Part shown: positions 1 through 9,545 of the stretch, in pieces
Position numbering within the stretch: position 1 is the stretch's first letter
Layout: each line of letters starts with the position of its first letter
Source of the DNA: Persephonella atlantica
GTDB taxonomy: Bacteria > Aquificota > Aquificia > Aquificales > Hydrogenothermaceae
Length of the DNA: 64,000 nt
Direction: 5' to 3'
NCBI RefSeq assembly: GCF_016617615.1
Contig: NZ_JAACYA010000001.1
Location: forward strand, 868,001-932,000
Notes under the pieces: generated by a model
Database searches by the model: none
The model's input: only the letters and a program-made list of their open reading frames with translations
What the model was told of the DNA's origin: nothing
Position numbers and translations under genes: made by a program

Positions 1-329
1 AGTAGGAGTGAACTGTCTTTACCGTAAATCTTTTCGTAATCTTCAAGAGCTTTCCTTGCATTTTCCATCTGACCTGTCTGGATATATTTATAAATAAGTA
101 AAATACGTGCATTCTTCATATCTGGATATTTTTTAATAATCTCCTCAAGGTATTTTATGCTGAGGAACAGATTTTCCTCTTCAAGTTTTTTGTAATAACT
201 GATTTCAGAGTATTTTTTCAGCTTATCCTCAGGATAGAGTAGAAACAGAACAAGAACAACAGCAATACCAAATCCTAAAATCTCCCATAAAGAAAATATC
301 CTGATGCTTTTATCTACATTTCCACTCAA
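1..329 (-). CDS. pelB: PelB-like TPR/outer-membrane export protein, N-terminal part (cut by window edge)
   Basis: Reading from 329 leftwards gives an open frame that runs off the window edge. The start is a TTG nine bases after GGGAG, overlapping the end of pelA by 20 bases; no in-frame ATG precedes residue 70 or so. The visible 109 residues show one hydrophobic segment (about residues 11-30), then helical pairs with tetratricopeptide spacing (YLEEIIKKYPDMKNARILL...). In Pseudomonas, PelB is a large inner-membrane-anchored TPR protein that ends in an outer-membrane porin and exports Pel polysaccharide. Position right after pelA and the anchor-plus-TPR layout fit PelB; the porin part lies outside the window, so this is inferred. 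Confidence 0.7.
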   Translation of the reverse strand, partial: MSGNVDKSIRIFSLWEILGFGIAVVLVLFLLYPEDKLKKYSEISYYKKLEEENLFLSIKYLEEIIKKYPDMKNARILLIYKYIQTGQMENARKALEDYEKIYGKDSSLL

Positions 330-3012
330 TATTCAGTTCTCCCTTTTTCCTGAAGGTTAAATGTAAATAGTTTCCCTTTTTTTCCTGTTGTTCAACATCT
401 TCTGCTTTCAGGAAACATTTTTCCGGAAGATAGACTGTCAGTTCAGGTTTTATGTAGCTGTAAAGTGTTAGACTATTTTTATTATGCTTCCTGATTAATC
501 CGTTAAAATCTACTATGTGGGGTATTTCTCTGTTCCTTTTTTCTGTCAGTTTCAGATAGTATCTGCCTGAGCCATCTAAATGAATGTAAACTTTCCCTTT
601 TTCTTCTTTAAAACCGACAATACCTCTGCTGACATTCATGTCTGGATATAAAAGCCTGTCAATTCTCAGCGTCCTGATACTGCCGTCTGTCCTTATAATG
701 TAACCTGCTTCGTCATATCCAACAGCCACATTTCTGAAATCTAAAACCCTTCTTATCCACTGGGATGTATACATCGGGGTTACTTTCTGGGAAAGGGCCC
801 ACTTATACACCCGCTTTAAAGCATTAAGTGAAGCAGTTTTTGAACCAGAATAAAAGTGGTAGTATACGTTTATAGGCTTTAATCTGCGGGGATTTTCTGT
901 AAGCTTGAATGTCTGTATAACATTTATGTAACCATAGTATGGGCCAGTCCATTCATTTGTGTATATGTTTTCGTTCTGGACTGCTGCATAAACCTGAAAG
1001 TATCCGTTTCTGTTTATACCCATAGGAGAAATATATGAAAGGTAAGGATGTTCGTTTGTTATTGTTGTGTCTCCTCCATTTATGTTCAAAAGCCCCATTT
1101 TATAGGTCATAGCAACAGCCTGCCATGGTGGAAGACAGTCTCCAGACCACTGGAATACCTTAACTTTTTTACCTTCAGGAAGCAGTCTTTTGTTTATGTA
1201 ATCAACTGAGCCTTTTATCTCCCTTTCCAGTGAAAATCTGTAATTTTTAATAGGAAGGTTATAACCTTTTTTATACTCTCCTCTATAAAGCTTTTTCCAC
1301 TTAAAAGGATGAGAAAATGTATGACTCCCAGCTTCTACGTTACTTAAAGAAAATATCTGTCTTGCTATGCTTTCAAGTTTATCTGACAGCTCTGGATAAA
1401 GCCCCCACGGGGCAATTTCTCCTTCTATTACTGAGACAGTATGGGGAATGTCAAAAACTTTAAATATCTCTTCTTCTAAAACCTGAGAGGCAAACAGATT
1501 TTGGTCCCATTCAGCCCTTTCCATAAAACCATCTCCATCTATGTGAACAAACAGGATTCTGTTTCCATTTTCTGTTGTTGTATCTGGAGCAGGAATATCG
1601 GGCAGTCTTAATGCTTTTTTGAACAGTTTGAACGGATTTACAGCCCACAGGTCGTCAACCTCCTGTCTGAGCACTGTTCCGTCAATCAGATATCCTCCCC
1701 ACTGTGTAACTGCTGCAGGAACAAATTCCTGACCTGCACTGTTTTTAGCTATCAGCAGTGGTTTTCCTGAAATCAGTTTGATAAGCCTGTCCGACGGCTG
1801 AACTGATGGTTCTGCCTCGAAATCAAATATTCTGCTTTTCTTAATTAATTTAACTGGGGAAAGGGGGAGGGCTTTATTTTTTTCAGAATATAGTCCAAGG
1901 GGCATAAGAAAACTGTCATCCCTGGGAAATCCAAAACTTCCCAAAAATAAGACCTTATTACCCTCCCTTATTTTTGATAATATCCATCTGTAGAACCTTC
2001 TGTAATTCTCAACTACATCCTTTTCTGTCCACACGATAATACCTGCATACCTGTCAACAGTGTAACCATCAGGAAGGTCATTAATATCTTTCAAATCAGG
2101 AACAAATCCTAAATATTCAACAATCAGTGATGCAAGTCTGTGGACGCTACAGTCAACAACGTCTTCACAGACAGAGCTGTCATATATAAGGAGAATTTTT
2201 CTGGGGATAAAGTTAAAGGTTGAAACACCGAAGCTACTTAGCTCTCTGTCAGCTATCCAGGGAATAAATCCCATGCTTTTTATCTTTTCTGCCAGTTTTA
2301 CCGCTTCTTCTCTTCTATCTGGAGGAAGGTAATCTATAACAATGACAGGTAAACCTGCTTTTTTTATTTTCTCTAATCTTCTTATCAGCCATTTTCTTTC
2401 TTCTGATGGCACTTTTATGTACTCTCCCTTCCCTTCCACATTGATACCTCTAAAAAGAGACTCAACAGTAAATCCATCAATGTAATTTTTTACCTGCTCA
2501 AATATCTCAAATCCCCTGTTTATTACTATCTTTTTGTCAGGAAATCTCTTTTTAAGCCTTTTTATAAACTGGACTACAGCTTTTTCATAACTTTTCCAGT
2601 CTTTTCTGTTTAGAACAAGCTGGTAGGAGTCTATTGTGTCAAGAAAAAAGCCATCAAATCTTTCCATCTTTGAAAAAACATCTCTTATCAAGAAATCCTG
2701 ATACTCCTTTTTTCTCAGGTCTAAAACAACAGTTTTCCAGAACTTATTTTTTCCTAAAATCCAGTCTTTTTTTATCTTTTTATAGTAATTTCTGTAGGTT
2801 TCTCCCTCCTCTAAACTGACATAACCAAAAACCTTTGAATACTTTTTGTCAAAAGGTGGATTGTCCTGGTCCAAAACAACCCAGTCACACAGATAAAACA
2901 TCTCTTCAGGGGGATTGTGATGGTAATAAAAACATACAGAATCTGGTTCTTTACCGTAAACAAAACCTGCCAAGATTAACAGTAGTATTTTACTGAAGCA
3001 TAAACGTCTCAT
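310..3012 (-). CDS. pelA: PelA-like periplasmic Pel hydrolase/deacetylase
   Basis: A 900-residue protein with a signal peptide (about residues 1-20). Residues 25-260 look like the GH114/GH166-type alpha-1,4-galactosaminidase domain: a DTIDSY segment places D125 and an FTVESLF segment places E184 as likely catalytic acids. A Rossmann-like linker domain follows. From about residue 485 there is a polysaccharide-deacetylase-like domain with H490-x-D492-G-D494 and H564-TFS-H568, matching the metal-binding pattern of PelA. The C-terminus is probably a beta-sandwich. In the family PelA partly deacetylates and can cleave Pel in the periplasm. ATG at 3012 follows GAGAGG and overlaps the end of pelG by 23 bases. 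Confidence 0.9.
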   Translation of the reverse strand: MRRLCFSKILLLILAGFVYGKEPDSVCFYYHHNPPEEMFYLCDWVVLDQDNPPFDKKYSKVFGYVSLEEGETYRNYYKKIKKDWILGKNKFWKTVVLDLRKKEYQDFLIRDVFSKMERFDGFFLDTIDSYQLVLNRKDWKSYEKAVVQFIKRLKKRFPDKKIVINRGFEIFEQVKNYIDGFTVESLFRGINVEGKGEYIKVPSEERKWLIRRLEKIKKAGLPVIVIDYLPPDRREEAVKLAEKIKSMGFIPWIADRELSSFGVSTFNFIPRKILLIYDSSVCEDVVDCSVHRLASLIVEYLGFVPDLKDINDLPDGYTVDRYAGIIVWTEKDVVENYRRFYRWILSKIREGNKVLFLGSFGFPRDDSFLMPLGLYSEKNKALPLSPVKLIKKSRIFDFEAEPSVQPSDRLIKLISGKPLLIAKNSAGQEFVPAAVTQWGGYLIDGTVLRQEVDDLWAVNPFKLFKKALRLPDIPAPDTTTENGNRILFVHIDGDGFMERAEWDQNLFASQVLEEEIFKVFDIPHTVSVIEGEIAPWGLYPELSDKLESIARQIFSLSNVEAGSHTFSHPFKWKKLYRGEYKKGYNLPIKNYRFSLEREIKGSVDYINKRLLPEGKKVKVFQWSGDCLPPWQAVAMTYKMGLLNINGGDTTITNEHPYLSYISPMGINRNGYFQVYAAVQNENIYTNEWTGPYYGYINVIQTFKLTENPRRLKPINVYYHFYSGSKTASLNALKRVYKWALSQKVTPMYTSQWIRRVLDFRNVAVGYDEAGYIIRTDGSIRTLRIDRLLYPDMNVSRGIVGFKEEKGKVYIHLDGSGRYYLKLTEKRNREIPHIVDFNGLIRKHNKNSLTLYSYIKPELTVYLPEKCFLKAEDVEQQEKKGNYLHLTFRKKGELNIEWKCR

Positions 3013-4363
3013 AGTTCAACCTCTCAAAGTCTCTACTTAACATCCACAGTCCTATCAAAGAAACAACAAGCAGTGAGAGAGCAAAACCATACCCAAAAAA
3101 CATAATTCCAAGCTCAACAGAGACAAAAGAGAAAAGACCATTAAGCAAGGCAAAAAGAAGAGAGAGCAAAAGGGCATTTTTCCTCTTATCTAAATAATAC
3201 ATGATTGCAAGTATTGACATAAAGAACAGCTGTAATCCTGTTCCAACGAGGTCTATATGAAAGATGGGTATGTAAAAGACAGGGAATTTAAACAAATTGA
3301 AGATAAAATCACTGAGCAAAAATATAACAAGAACAACAACGCTCTGTATCCTGAAAACCTCAAGAAGTGAAATTCTTGCTGTTGTTGCCATATCACTGTA
3401 TTTCTTCAGTATAGATTCCAGCGTTCCCCCTTCCCTTACAGCCCTGTAGTAACTATCGTATTTCTGTGCAAACTCTGTCTCCAATCTCAGGAGAAAAACG
3501 GCCATCCCTGGAACAATAGCAAGATAAGCCAGAAATATGGGAAGGTCGTACAGTATTGAATTTCTCAGAACACTGAAAACTTTCTCCCCTGTATCTGGAT
3601 GAAACCAGAATATAAATTTGTCTATCCATATTCCCAAATTGTAGAAAAAACCTGCAAATACGAGGGAAAAATATACATTTTCCTTTTTTACAAAATCAAA
3701 ACTTACCAGTCTGTTTGAGGGAAAGCTATATATGATAAGTCCAAGAAGCTGGAAAAAAAGCAATACCTGTCCTGCAAAGAAGGAGAGGAGAAGACCGCCG
3801 ATACCTGAACCTACATAACTCAGGAAGAAAACTGAAAGAACAGTAAAAAAGTAAGAGCTAAAAAAGGCAAAAACAATAAATTTATACTGCTTGAGGCTCG
3901 TTAAAACAACATTCAGTATCCATATGCCACACAGAACAAGAAAAGAAAAGACAAAAACAGTTGAGTAAAATGCCCCTGCATCTTTAAACAGAAAAAATGC
4001 AGGAGATATAAAGAAAAATCCTGATATCAAGACAACAACAAGCATACCCATTATGTTTGGTAAAACAGCTGGGTAATTTTTTTCAAACAGCCTGTCTGAT
4101 ATAAATCTGGAAAAGTAAAGCTGAAAGAAACCTGTAAAAATAAGAGATAGGGCAAGGAGATATGTAACACTAACCTGAAAAGAAACAACATCAGATTTAT
4201 TCCTCACATACGGATAGCTCACATATCCAGAAACAATTATACTGACGATAGAAATTATCCAGGGACCAGAGCTTATAACAGCAGAGTAGCCGTAAGCCTT
4301 CAGAACCGATAAAATGTCTCCTCTCTGTATTATCTTTCTCAGCTCAAAGCCAATTCCTGCCAA
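2990..4363 (-). CDS. pelG: PelG, inner-membrane Pel polysaccharide transporter
   Basis: A 457-residue, highly hydrophobic protein with about 12 membrane segments. It opens with MAGIGFELRKI and a run including SSGPWI that are typical of PelG. In the family it belongs to the MOP/PST flippase-like group and forms the inner-membrane synthase/transport complex with PelD, PelE and PelF. The start is a TTG at 4363, ten bases after GGGAGG, inside the last codons of pelF (25-base overlap), which suggests translational coupling. Confidence 0.92.
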   Translation of the reverse strand: MAGIGFELRKIIQRGDILSVLKAYGYSAVISSGPWIISIVSIIVSGYVSYPYVRNKSDVVSFQVSVTYLLALSLIFTGFFQLYFSRFISDRLFEKNYPAVLPNIMGMLVVVLISGFFFISPAFFLFKDAGAFYSTVFVFSFLVLCGIWILNVVLTSLKQYKFIVFAFFSSYFFTVLSVFFLSYVGSGIGGLLLSFFAGQVLLFFQLLGLIIYSFPSNRLVSFDFVKKENVYFSLVFAGFFYNLGIWIDKFIFWFHPDTGEKVFSVLRNSILYDLPIFLAYLAIVPGMAVFLLRLETEFAQKYDSYYRAVREGGTLESILKKYSDMATTARISLLEVFRIQSVVVLVIFLLSDFIFNLFKFPVFYIPIFHIDLVGTGLQLFFMSILAIMYYLDKRKNALLLSLLFALLNGLFSFVSVELGIMFFGYGFALSLLVVSLIGLWMLSRDFERLNYETFMLQ

Positions 4364-5865
4364 ACTTCAAGAGCCTCCCTGTAAATATTCCTGTAGCTAT
4401 CTAAAAATCTCTCCAGCGAGTAATATCTTTCTACCCTTAACAGTGCTGTTTTCTGGCATTTCCTCCAGTACTCTTCATCACTCAACATTTTGATGTATGC
4501 CTGAGCAAGGGCAGATGGATTGGCAATGGGAACAACTTCACCAGCTTTCCCCAGTTTTATATCTTCCTCGTCCAATCCTCCATATATAAGCTGTCTGCAG
4601 GAACCAACGTCTGTTGTAACAGCAGGAACACCTGCTGCAAAACCTTCTATAACAACAAGGGGCATTCCTTCACTGATTGATGTTAAAGTAAGAATACCTG
4701 TTTTGGGAAGTATTTCCTTTATGTTCTGAAACCCAAGGAATTTAACGTTATTTTCAAGACCTAAGGTCTCTACAAGAAAGTGACATTCCCTTGCATAATC
4801 AGGATCCTCGTCCTCTGGTCCAACAATCCATCCTTCAGCATCAGGAATACTGTTAACAACAATTCTCATTGCCTTTATAAAGGTTTTTATATCTTTTATA
4901 GGAACGACTCTTCCTATAAGGGATATAACTTTTGGTATCTCTTTTTTTCTTTTTTTCAAAACTTCTCTCAGTCCTTTTACGTCAACACCATTTGGTATAA
5001 CTTTTGTCTTTTCTGGAGAAGCTCCGTAAGAAATCTGTATCTGACGGGCTTTCTCAAACAGGGATATAATGGGATTTGCCGCCTCATAGGAAAACCTTCC
5101 AAGTCCCTCAAAAAACTTTACCCATATCTGCCGTAAATAATCTACCTCTCCAAGTTCTTTTTGAAGAAATGTTCTTCTATCTTCAATCCAGTCTGCATTC
5201 AGCAGATCTATCTTTCTCTCTCTCGTATAAATACCGTGTTCAGTCAGTATGAAAGGTTTACCTGTACTGAAACTGATCAAGGAGCCTAAAAATCCTGCAT
5301 ATCCTGTTGAGGGAGAGTGCACCACTTTAAAACCTCTAATCTGGGAAGCTATCTTTGAAACTATCCATACAGGTATATGTATGTTTCTGACTGTCCAGAA
5401 GTAATCTACAAAAGACTGGTCTGGACAGTTTTTCATATAATTTTCAATAATAAATTCCCAGGATACATCTCCGTATAGAAAAAGCTCCTGTGACAGCTCC
5501 CTATTATAAAACTCCAGCCCCTTTGCATAATCAGGAAAATCAGCACTGGTACGAAACCATCTGTGCAGTTCCCTTATCATAGTAAGATATTTATCCTCTC
5601 CTGTTACCGGATTTATCGGAGGTCTTTCCAGTTTTGAAAACAGAAAGTGAACCTCAAGATGGACAAGGTTGTCTGGAAGCTCGTACTTAATTCTTCCGTA
5701 ATCTTCCGGCCTGCTCCCAAGAAAAACAACACCGAATTTAAACTCTTTCAATCCAGTTATAAGCTGGTATATCCACGTGGATACTCCTCCCTTTACGTAT
5801 GGAAATGTTCCTTCTGCCAGAATAAGCACATCTATATTTTCAGACCTTCTCACATAAAAGCCCAT
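4339..5865 (-). CDS. pelF: PelF, cytoplasmic GT4 glycosyltransferase for Pel
   Basis: About 508 residues, a GT-B glycosyltransferase of family GT4. The N-terminal EGTFPYVKGGVSTW motif is the PelF hallmark, and the C-terminal half has the donor-binding SEGMPLVVIEGFAAG segment with two glutamates eight residues apart. The family polymerises UDP-GlcNAc/GalNAc into Pel on the cytoplasmic face. Start choice: GGGAGG lies just before two adjacent ATGs at 5868 and 5865; 5865 has the less cramped spacing. A GTG at 5877 is the longest option but has no ribosome site. All choices overlap or abut the pelE stop. Confidence 0.93.
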   Translation of the reverse strand: MGFYVRRSENIDVLILAEGTFPYVKGGVSTWIYQLITGLKEFKFGVVFLGSRPEDYGRIKYELPDNLVHLEVHFLFSKLERPPINPVTGEDKYLTMIRELHRWFRTSADFPDYAKGLEFYNRELSQELFLYGDVSWEFIIENYMKNCPDQSFVDYFWTVRNIHIPVWIVSKIASQIRGFKVVHSPSTGYAGFLGSLISFSTGKPFILTEHGIYTRERKIDLLNADWIEDRRTFLQKELGEVDYLRQIWVKFFEGLGRFSYEAANPIISLFEKARQIQISYGASPEKTKVIPNGVDVKGLREVLKKRKKEIPKVISLIGRVVPIKDIKTFIKAMRIVVNSIPDAEGWIVGPEDEDPDYARECHFLVETLGLENNVKFLGFQNIKEILPKTGILTLTSISEGMPLVVIEGFAAGVPAVTTDVGSCRQLIYGGLDEEDIKLGKAGEVVPIANPSALAQAYIKMLSDEEYWRKCQKTALLRVERYYSLERFLDSYRNIYREALEVWQELALS

Positions 5866-6848
5866 CATTCCTCCCACAGCAGAAAAACAGGATAAAAAAA
5901 TGGGTCGTATTTGAGATACCTGTGTGCCTTAATAAGTTTTTTAATCTCTGTAAATCTACCTGTTCTGAAGTAAAGCTCTGCAAGGTATGGAGCAACTTTA
6001 AACTCAGGGATTCCTGAATTTAGAGCTTTACTCAGATGATAGGAAGCTTTTTCTGTATTTCCTTTTATCAGATAAATCCTTCCAAGAAGAAGGTCAAGAT
6101 AAGGGTCTTCTTTTATAACCCTGTATGCCTTTTCAGCGTACTTTTTTGACTGTTCCAGATAGAAATCTACAATCTCTGCATCTGCAACTCCCATATAAAC
6201 GTTCTCCCAGTAAAGTCTGGCAAGTTCAGCATAAATCCCTGCTATTTTATTTTTATCCTTTACATAGCTGAGCTTTTCTAAATTTCTGTGTATCTCTTCA
6301 CTTATCTTTTTCTCTATCCTGTCTAAAACACTAAAAGAAAGAAGTCTAATCTCATCGTCAGGATCCTGAAGGCCGTTTTTGAGCAGTTTTACACTTTCTG
6401 GAGAAGCCATCTCTGTGAGAAACAGGAACGCCCTCAGTCTCAGGTTTTTAGGAATATCTCTTTTCAGTACAAACTCCCTTACTGAAGACTCACCAAATCT
6501 CCTTCTGTGCGTCTGGATATTCTCATCAATAAGACCAAAAACTGGGACTGTTTCAAGAGGAATAACAGGAAGTTTTTTCTGTTTTCTTAAAATAATAATA
6601 AAAACAAAGAGGGCTAAATAACTAAGAACAGGAGTGACGTACAGTACTACATTGATAGCTATAAAACTCTGTAGTAAAGGTTTTTTATATCTACCTGGAA
6701 TAAATATCCATACAACACTGCTCAGCAGAACAGTTGCAATTCCATGCAGGATTAAAAACAGAATAATGCTCTCGTAAAATCCCATAGAGAGAAAGAAAAC
6801 TGCCGTAACTTCTAATAAAGCCGATATACCTGTTAGCTTTATTTCCAT
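5865..6848 (-). CDS. pelE: PelE-like membrane protein with TPR/HEAT-like repeats
   Basis: A 327-residue protein with two or three membrane segments in the first 90 residues, then a soluble helical region. Residues 120-190 look HEAT-like (MASPESVKLLKNGLQDPDDEIR), and residues 200-320 have TPR-type pairs (LLLGRIYLIKGNTEKASYHLSKAL). This is the architecture of PelE, which links PelD to the Pel synthase at the inner membrane. It starts one base after the pelD stop with little Shine-Dalgarno signal, so it is probably coupled to pelD translation. Function rests on layout and operon position more than on motifs. Confidence 0.85.
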   Translation of the reverse strand: MEIKLTGISALLEVTAVFFLSMGFYESIILFLILHGIATVLLSSVVWIFIPGRYKKPLLQSFIAINVVLYVTPVLSYLALFVFIIILRKQKKLPVIPLETVPVFGLIDENIQTHRRRFGESSVREFVLKRDIPKNLRLRAFLFLTEMASPESVKLLKNGLQDPDDEIRLLSFSVLDRIEKKISEEIHRNLEKLSYVKDKNKIAGIYAELARLYWENVYMGVADAEIVDFYLEQSKKYAEKAYRVIKEDPYLDLLLGRIYLIKGNTEKASYHLSKALNSGIPEFKVAPYLAELYFRTGRFTEIKKLIKAHRYLKYDPFFYPVFLLWEE

Positions 6849-6849
6849 G

Positions 6850-8091
6850 TTAAATATTTCTTATTTTTTCTAAAACTATCTCAATACTTTCCTCCACAGT
6901 AAGCATCCTGCTTTCTATCCCTATATCCTCACCAAAGGTATCCTTTAACCTCTGGTTTATTCTTTCTATAAAATCAATACTACTCACTTCATTAGTAAAT
7001 GGGAGTAATACAACAAGTTTTTCCTTTTCACCATAAGAGCATCTCGTTGAAAGGTCTAACCCTCTGAGGCTTTTTTCAATCTGAACAAAAACCGCTTCAA
7101 TATATCTGGTTTTTTGCTGTGAAAAAACAATGATACTGCTTTCTATAGAAAATTTTCTGTTTAACTCTATAAGTTTCTCCAGTTCTTTTATAAAGTAACT
7201 GTCAATTTCTGGATATCTCTCTATAAACTGCCCAACCTCTTTTTCTATTGAAATCTCATCAAACAGATACGTCAGAAATACACTTATGGAAAGAAGGTTA
7301 TCCTTATTTAAAGAAAGGAAGGGAATATCATTAATGAGCAGAACACCTTTAACATCTCCGTATATATCTGTAACAGGGAGCACTGCAAGATATTCAGAGC
7401 TGTATTCTTTCTCCTGAGCAGCCACAGACAGATAAACAGACGTTTTGTCCTCTAAAGCTTTCTGTAAAAGGGGGTCCTTTTTATTCCATTTAGCTCCCTT
7501 TCCTACTTTTGAAACTTCAACAAAGTTACCATCTTTCTTTACGTAAAGAGAACAGCTGTCAATATTTGTAAATCTTGCTATCAGCATTAAGAAATTTTTG
7601 TAAAGATCTCTGTCTTTTTCTAAAATCATCTTTCGTATTTCTTTTAATACAGACCTTATACTCAGGGGTTTAAGGACATAATTTCTCTCTATCTGGTCGT
7701 GGGATATCTTCAGCATAAAATAGTTTCTCCCAAGATTTTCAATCTTGTTTTTCAGATATCTATTTTCTTCTTCTGTCCTGTCTAACTTTCTTTTCCACAT
7801 ATAGTGAAATTCACTGAAAACAAACATCAGGAGCGTATACCAGAAAAATGTATCATAGGGAAATTTCTCATACATAAAGTATATTGAAACTCCAAATACA
7901 AGGATGGAGACAAAACCAGATATCAGACCATAGTAAAGTGTCAGTATTGCTATAACAAACACATATGGTGTTATCTTACCTTCTATGAAGAGAAAAAGAG
8001 GATCTTCCGAGTTCCACACATAGCCCAGCAGAATAAATCCCAGAGAAAGGAGAAAGCTTTCAACTAAGATCCGGTAGAAGTTCTTAGACAT
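6850..8091 (-). CDS. pelD: PelD, membrane c-di-GMP receptor (GAF plus degenerate GGDEF)
   Basis: A 413-residue protein: four hydrophobic segments (about 10-95), a short coiled coil (100-125), a GAF domain (about 150-285) and a GGDEF-like fold (about 300-405). The active-site GGDEF signature is gone (SYGEKEK stands in its place), so it should not make c-di-GMP. The inhibitory-site motif RxxD is present as R343-G-L-D346, the same arrangement used by Pseudomonas PelD to bind c-di-GMP and switch on Pel synthesis. The ATG overlaps the pelC stop by one base (TAATG). Confidence 0.92.
   Translation of the reverse strand: MSKNFYRILVESFLLSLGFILLGYVWNSEDPLFLFIEGKITPYVFVIAILTLYYGLISGFVSILVFGVSIYFMYEKFPYDTFFWYTLLMFVFSEFHYMWKRKLDRTEEENRYLKNKIENLGRNYFMLKISHDQIERNYVLKPLSIRSVLKEIRKMILEKDRDLYKNFLMLIARFTNIDSCSLYVKKDGNFVEVSKVGKGAKWNKKDPLLQKALEDKTSVYLSVAAQEKEYSSEYLAVLPVTDIYGDVKGVLLINDIPFLSLNKDNLLSISVFLTYLFDEISIEKEVGQFIERYPEIDSYFIKELEKLIELNRKFSIESSIIVFSQQKTRYIEAVFVQIEKSLRGLDLSTRCSYGEKEKLVVLLPFTNEVSSIDFIERINQRLKDTFGEDIGIESRMLTVEESIEIVLEKIRNI
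7054..7065 (-). other. RxxD c-di-GMP inhibitory-site codons within pelD
   Basis: These 12 bases encode R343-G-L-D346 of PelD. Established: an RxxD I-site in PelD binds dimeric c-di-GMP and is needed for Pel production in Pseudomonas. Its retention beside a lost GGDEF catalytic motif supports a receptor-only role here. Confidence 0.75.
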
Positions 8092-8585
8092 TACTTTTTA
8101 GATTTTTCTATCAGCTCGTTTATCAGTTTTTGCGTAGTAACCCCAAGGGATTCATGTCCCCATCCACTCCTTGAACCAGTTCCTATCCATACAGTTTTTC
8201 CTGATTTAATGCTTATGACTTTCAGGGTCAGGCTTACAGCTGGTTCCCCATCTATTCCTGTTTTGTATCTCCACTCATTAACTTCTCCAGTAACAACATA
8301 GTCAGCTTTTGATTTTTTCAGCTCTGTTATCAGACTTCTTATCTCCTGCCTGCTCAGATCCCTCTGTGGAATTTTTAGGTCTATGTCTGCTATCCTGTAA
8401 CCTTTTGAAGCAAACACCCCTTCAACTATACTTGCGACTCTCAGCCCTGCAAGAGGCATCTCAGTATTGTTGTAAAACGGAATAACTACAAATGTTCTCC
8501 TATTATCAATATAACCCTTCTCTATATTGTAAACAGAAGAACATCCGTAGAATAAAATGACCAAAGCAAAAAGAAATTTCTTCAT
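8091..8585 (-). CDS. pelC: PelC-like outer-membrane lipoprotein
   Basis: A 164-residue protein with a lipoprotein signal ending in FYG-C15, so it is probably lipidated. The mature part has the CsgG/PelC-type layout (FVVIPFYNNTEMPLAGLR, then SADYVVTGEVNEW-like and GKTVWIGTGS). In Pseudomonas PelC forms a twelve-subunit ring at the outer membrane that funnels Pel towards PelB. It is the first gene of the pel run here; ATG at 8585 follows GGGGG. It fits PelC in length and place. Confidence 0.85.
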   Translation of the reverse strand: MKKFLFALVILFYGCSSVYNIEKGYIDNRRTFVVIPFYNNTEMPLAGLRVASIVEGVFASKGYRIADIDLKIPQRDLSRQEIRSLITELKKSKADYVVTGEVNEWRYKTGIDGEPAVSLTLKVISIKSGKTVWIGTGSRSGWGHESLGVTTQKLINELIEKSKK

Positions 8586-8669
8586 AAATAACCCCCAGTA
8601 TAGAGTATATAAATATTTTCGGATTAAATTATATTATCGTTTATTATTGCTAATTGATTAATAATACCT
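8586..8669 (-). promoter_or_regulatory. Putative pel operon promoter region
   Basis: This 84-base AT-rich gap is the only space in front of pelC. Read on the minus strand it has a TATAAT hexamer roughly 40 bases before the start codon, but no convincing TTGACA at 16-18 bases upstream. It is likely to hold the promoter, but the exact elements are uncertain. Confidence 0.35.
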
Positions 8670-9545
8670 TTATAACTCCCATATATCAACAAGGTTTGGC
8701 TCTACAATGATGGCTTTTGACTGGAGATTTTTCTCCAAAATAGCTTCTTTAAAGTGTTTCAGAGGTGCTTCTACTTTTACAAACTTTGGGATAGTATGAA
8801 ATGTTCCGTAATGTATAGGAACAACAAACTCAGCTTTCAGGTCTATAAATGCCTGAACAGCTTCAAAAGGATTCATATGAACTTTATGAAGGAGAAGTGT
8901 TGGCTCATAACCTCCAATAGGAAGAAATGCAATATCAATATCAAACTCCCTGCCGTATTCCCTGAAAGCTTCAAAGTAAGCCGTATCACCGGCAAAATAA
9001 AAAACTCTGTCTTTTATTTTAATCATGTAGCTGGATGTTTCTGTATTCGGAAAAAGCAGAGACCTGCCTTTGTTGTGTTTTACAGGAAGGGATATGACCT
9101 TTACATCCCCTTCTGAATAACTGTCGTAATGCTTCAGCTCCAGTACCTTCTTAAAGTATGTCCTTCCAAGGACAGGCTTTGTGTTTTCTGGCAGTATCAG
9201 TGTTGCGTTTCTCTTCAGTCTTCTGAGTGTTCTCATATCCAGATGGTCGTAATGGGCATGGGATATAAAAATAAAATCCACTTCAGGAACAAGGTCTGGT
9301 CTGAGGGCAGGTTTTTGCCTTCTTATTCCGAATATGTGGGGACTGAGAAAGGGGTCTGTTAAAAATCTTATACCTCTGTAAGAGACCAAAAATGTTGAAT
9401 GTCCTAAATTAGCAATAAAATCATATCCGTGACTGATAGCAAATCTTATCTCCCTATACAAGAGGGAATGCTCATCTAATATAAATCTGCTGTGAAGTCT
9501 ATAATCCTTTACTTTTTGCTTCCTGCCAGTACTGTTCCATATCAT
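8670..9545 (-). CDS. MBL-fold metal-dependent hydrolase (NAPE-PLD/UlaG-like)
   Basis: About 291 residues with the metallo-beta-lactamase signature HAHYDHLD, a downstream PVKHN histidine, FAGDTAY and PIHYGTF. The opening GHSTFLVSYRGIRFLTDP is typical of the branch that includes N-acylphosphatidylethanolamine phospholipase D and UlaG-like lactonases; substrate cannot be told from sequence. ATG at 9545 lies ten bases after AAGGAG and overlaps the end of mazG by 47 bases; an adjacent TTG at 9548 is a less likely start. Probably co-transcribed with mazG. Confidence 0.85.
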   Translation of the reverse strand: MIWNSTGRKQKVKDYRLHSRFILDEHSLLYREIRFAISHGYDFIANLGHSTFLVSYRGIRFLTDPFLSPHIFGIRRQKPALRPDLVPEVDFIFISHAHYDHLDMRTLRRLKRNATLILPENTKPVLGRTYFKKVLELKHYDSYSEGDVKVISLPVKHNKGRSLLFPNTETSSYMIKIKDRVFYFAGDTAYFEAFREYGREFDIDIAFLPIGGYEPTLLLHKVHMNPFEAVQAFIDLKAEFVVPIHYGTFHTIPKFVKVEAPLKHFKEAILEKNLQSKAIIVEPNLVDIWEL

